Source: Xanthobacteraceae bacterium (GTDB lineage Bacteria; Pseudomonadota; Alphaproteobacteria; Rhizobiales; Xanthobacteraceae). Taken from it: 32,452 bases of DNA. Location of the stretch: the NCBI GenBank assembly GCA_030037065.1, contig JASHRW010000007.1:1-32452 (forward strand). Direction: 5' to 3'. Positions 30,847 to 32,452 of the stretch are shown here, one piece after another. The position numbers were made by a program, and so were the translations under genes. The notes beneath the pieces are model-generated. The model searched no databases. It had not been told where the DNA came from and saw only the letters and a list, made by a program, of their open reading frames with translations. Each line of letters begins with the position of its first letter. Position 1 is the first letter of the stretch.

Positions 30847-32088
30847 TCAAAAAACCGTGCCGTCACTGATGATCTTGATCGGCGCGCTGCCGTCGGCGCG
30901 GCGCGCGACCGCAAGCTCGCGGCCGGCCGCCCAGCTACCGCCTTGGAGAATTTTCGCAAGCGGCAAAGCGGCGGCGCTCTTGTTCAACTTGGCGCGAACG
31001 GCGAGCGCGAGCCGGTCGAGCAGCGCCACGGTGAGCGCGCGCCATTCAACGACGAGCGGCGAACCGACGTCGTGCTCGCACGCGGCTTGCCTCGGATCGC
31101 GCAGCGTCAGCACGCCGGTATCCACGAATAGCCCGCCGTTGCGATATTCGGCAAGTCCGGTCAGCCCGTCGATGTCGGTGACTTTGAAACCCGCCTGTTG
31201 CAGCGGTTCGATCAGCGAATAGGCGAGCCATTGCGACAGCTTGTGCAACGGCACCAGTTCGCTCGTCGCGTCGTCGGTGGCCATCGATGGATGCTTCCAG
31301 CAATCGCCGAGCGGCGCGCCGCCAATCGACAGCCGCGATGGCCAGATCGGCCCGAACTGCTGCAGAATCTCGGACAAGATCAGCGGCGCCGGGATCGCGC
31401 CGTTTTCGGCCTTCGCAGCAAGATGATCGAAGAAGCCGCCGGGGCGGGGGATATCGTGGCGCGCAAAGATTTCCGGGCGCGCGACGACCAGCCGTCCAAG
31501 TGCGCGCAGCAATTCTGTGCGGCCGTGCAGACCGACGAGCGCGTTACCAGATCCGATCTGAAAACCGTTCGACAGCGTAGCGGCATGCAGTTCCACTAAG
31601 GCGGACGCATCGACGCGCAGTGGATACTTCTTCCGCTCGAAAGAGAAATCACCTCGCGCGAACATGTCGAGGCTGGCAAGCGCGAGCCCTTCAGACCGGC
31701 CAATGCGCTTGCCTGTCACCGTGTCCCGATAGTGCCAATGCGGGCCGGCGCCGGCGTCAAGGAGCACGCTCACAATGACCAGATCGAATGCGGCTCGCGC
31801 GCATTCGGCGGGGTCGGCGGCGCGGATACGGTCGGTGGCGAGTATTACGGAACGGTTCACGCCGTCGATCGTGAAATGCCGCCAACGGGAGTGGAACGGC
31901 ACGTCGAGCGAGGGATAATTCCTGTGCGTGGCGGTGGCGACGAGACCGGCCGCGTCATCGAGCCGATCAAGATCGACGCGGAAATGCGGCAGCGCGTCAT
32001 TCAGCCCGAGCGCCAGCATGCGCTTGGCGCGGGTGCGTACGGCCGCGGCGTTCAACAGCGAAAGGGCGGCAGCGGGATCGTCGGTCAT
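30847..32088 (-). CDS. URC4/DUF1688 family protein (uracil catabolism)
   Basis: I recognise the DUF1688 family, whose yeast member URC4 (Lachancea kluyveri) is required for uracil breakdown by the URC route; its biochemical role is not established. The 413-residue length fits the family. Visible blocks include [13 protein letters not shown] near 336-348, [20 protein letters not shown] near 185-204 and a [10 protein letters not shown] segment near 223-232. There is no signal peptide and no helix bundle, so it is cytosolic. The ATG at 32088 is chosen over the adjacent GTG at 32091; the ribosome site is weak. It lies between URC1-like and UPRT genes, the same trio reported together in fungi and some bacteria. 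Confidence 0.8.
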   Translation of the reverse strand: MTDDPAAALSLLNAAAVRTRAKRMLALGLNDALPHFRVDLDRLDDAAGLVATATHRNYPSLDVPFHSRWRHFTIDGVNRSVILATDRIRAADPAECARAAFDLVIVSVLLDAGAGPHWHYRDTVTGKRIGRSEGLALASLDMFARGDFSFERKKYPLRVDASALVELHAATLSNGFQIGSGNALVGLHGRTELLRALGRLVVARPEIFARHDIPRPGGFFDHLAAKAENGAIPAPLILSEILQQFGPIWPSRLSIGGAPLGDCWKHPSMATDDATSELVPLHKLSQWLAYSLIEPLQQAGFKVTDIDGLTGLAEYRNGGLFVDTGVLTLRDPRQAACEHDVGSPLVVEWRALTVALLDRLALAVRAKLNKSAAALPLAKILQGGSWAAGRELAVARRADGSAPIKIISDGTVF

Positions 32089-32224
32089 CACAGCGTGCCG
32101 CTTTCGGACTCTGATAGCTTAAGAGCGATTCGAGAATGGACGGCGCTTGTTTCACCCTCTCCCTTGCGGGGACACGGAGCGCGTTGTGCCGACCATAGCC
32201 GCTTCAACGTAAACTCATCCGCTT

Positions 32225-32452
32225 TTAGTACTTGTCCAACGGCCGCCCTGTCGTATCGGCGATTTCGGCCGGTTGCGGCGGCTCGGGCGAAAAATATCCG
32301 GCGGCCTTTTTGGCGGCCATTTCCACATGCGCGTCGGCCGGCACCAATTGATCGGGCAGCGCCACGCGTTCGACCACCTCGACGCCCTGGCCGACCAGCG
32401 CGTCGTATTTCATGTCGCTCATCGATACGAAACGGTCGATGCGCCGCAGGCC
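32225..32452 (-). CDS. GTP cyclohydrolase II-like protein, probable URC1, C-terminal 75 residues
   Basis: The frame is open from the right edge to a stop at 32225. It reads GLRRIDRFVSMSDMKYDALV, then GQGVEVVERV, then PADAHVEMAAKKAAGYF and a Pro-rich tail. This is the C-terminal end of RibA-type GTP cyclohydrolase II proteins, and the S-M-x-x-M-K-Y-D-A variant and AGYF ending are those I associate with the URC1 branch rather than riboflavin RibA. The catalytic zinc site lies outside the window. It is upstream of URC4 on the same strand, with a 136-bp gap that holds no gene. The truncation is by the window edge. Confidence 0.75.
   Translation of the reverse strand, partial: GLRRIDRFVSMSDMKYDALVGQGVEVVERVALPDQLVPADAHVEMAAKKAAGYFSPEPPQPAEIADTTGRPLDKY

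Noticed and set aside
32092-32224. CCCTCTCCCTTGCGGGG stretch near 32155-32171 as a terminator
   Set aside because: It resembles half of a common alphaproteobacterial hairpin, but the second arm is degenerate and no U-tract follows.
1-32452. CRISPR arrays, insertion sequences, phage genes, riboswitches
   Set aside because: No regularly spaced repeats, transposase or integrase motifs, terminal inverted repeats with target duplications, or recognisable riboswitch cores were seen on either strand.

Overview
The window looks like a chromosomal segment of an alphaproteobacterium of the order Hyphomicrobiales (Bradyrhizobium / Rhodopseudomonas / Pseudolabrys type). The evidence is high GC, Shine-Dalgarno-led genes, a long ADE1-type PurC, an Omp31-type barrel fused to an OprB-type porin, and GC-rich palindromic repeats of the kind common in that group. 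I assigned this from recognised protein families only; no database search was possible.

Layout, left to right. 1-949 (minus): the start of a high-affinity K+ pump operon, with an unlisted 27-residue membrane micropeptide, kdpF, and kdpA running off the left edge. 1155-3113 (minus): purC, a small membrane protein and a small secreted protein. 3121-9511: a tripartite heavy-metal (CzcA-type) RND exporter; the pump and periplasmic adaptor are on the minus strand and the NodT-type outer-membrane lipoprotein is divergent on the plus strand. 9550-11622 (minus): a double-barrel porin. 11865-15605: a proteostasis/energy block with a site-2 protease and an FtsH paralogue on the minus strand and a divergent PPK2 polyphosphate kinase. 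15645-22603: two divergent oxidative operons sharing one 255-bp control region with a 24-bp palindrome. On the minus strand is a Tat-exported PaoABC-type molybdenum aldehyde oxidoreductase; on the plus strand are a TauD-type 2-oxoglutarate dioxygenase, a cysteine-dioxygenase-like cupin and a cytochrome P450.

22664-28872 (minus) is the most unusual part: seven tightly packed genes, transcribed patatin phospholipase, SdhB-like, two membrane anchors, SdhA/FrdA-like, and class I fumarase-type alpha and beta subunits. Successive genes overlap by ATGA at three junctions. The flavoprotein has Cys where classical succinate dehydrogenases and fumarate reductases carry the His that binds FAD covalently, so it is probably a non-covalent, possibly fumarate-reducing, enzyme. 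A 26-bp perfect tandem duplication sits between the anchor and flavoprotein genes.

29031-32452: tRNA-Gly(UCC), whose CCA end forms the first bases of a perfect 24-bp inverted repeat; an exported alpha/beta hydrolase; and, on the minus strand, a probable URC-type uracil-degradation cluster made of a GTP-cyclohydrolase-II-like URC1 (running off the right edge), URC4/DUF1688, and a uracil phosphoribosyltransferase with an altered PRPP loop.
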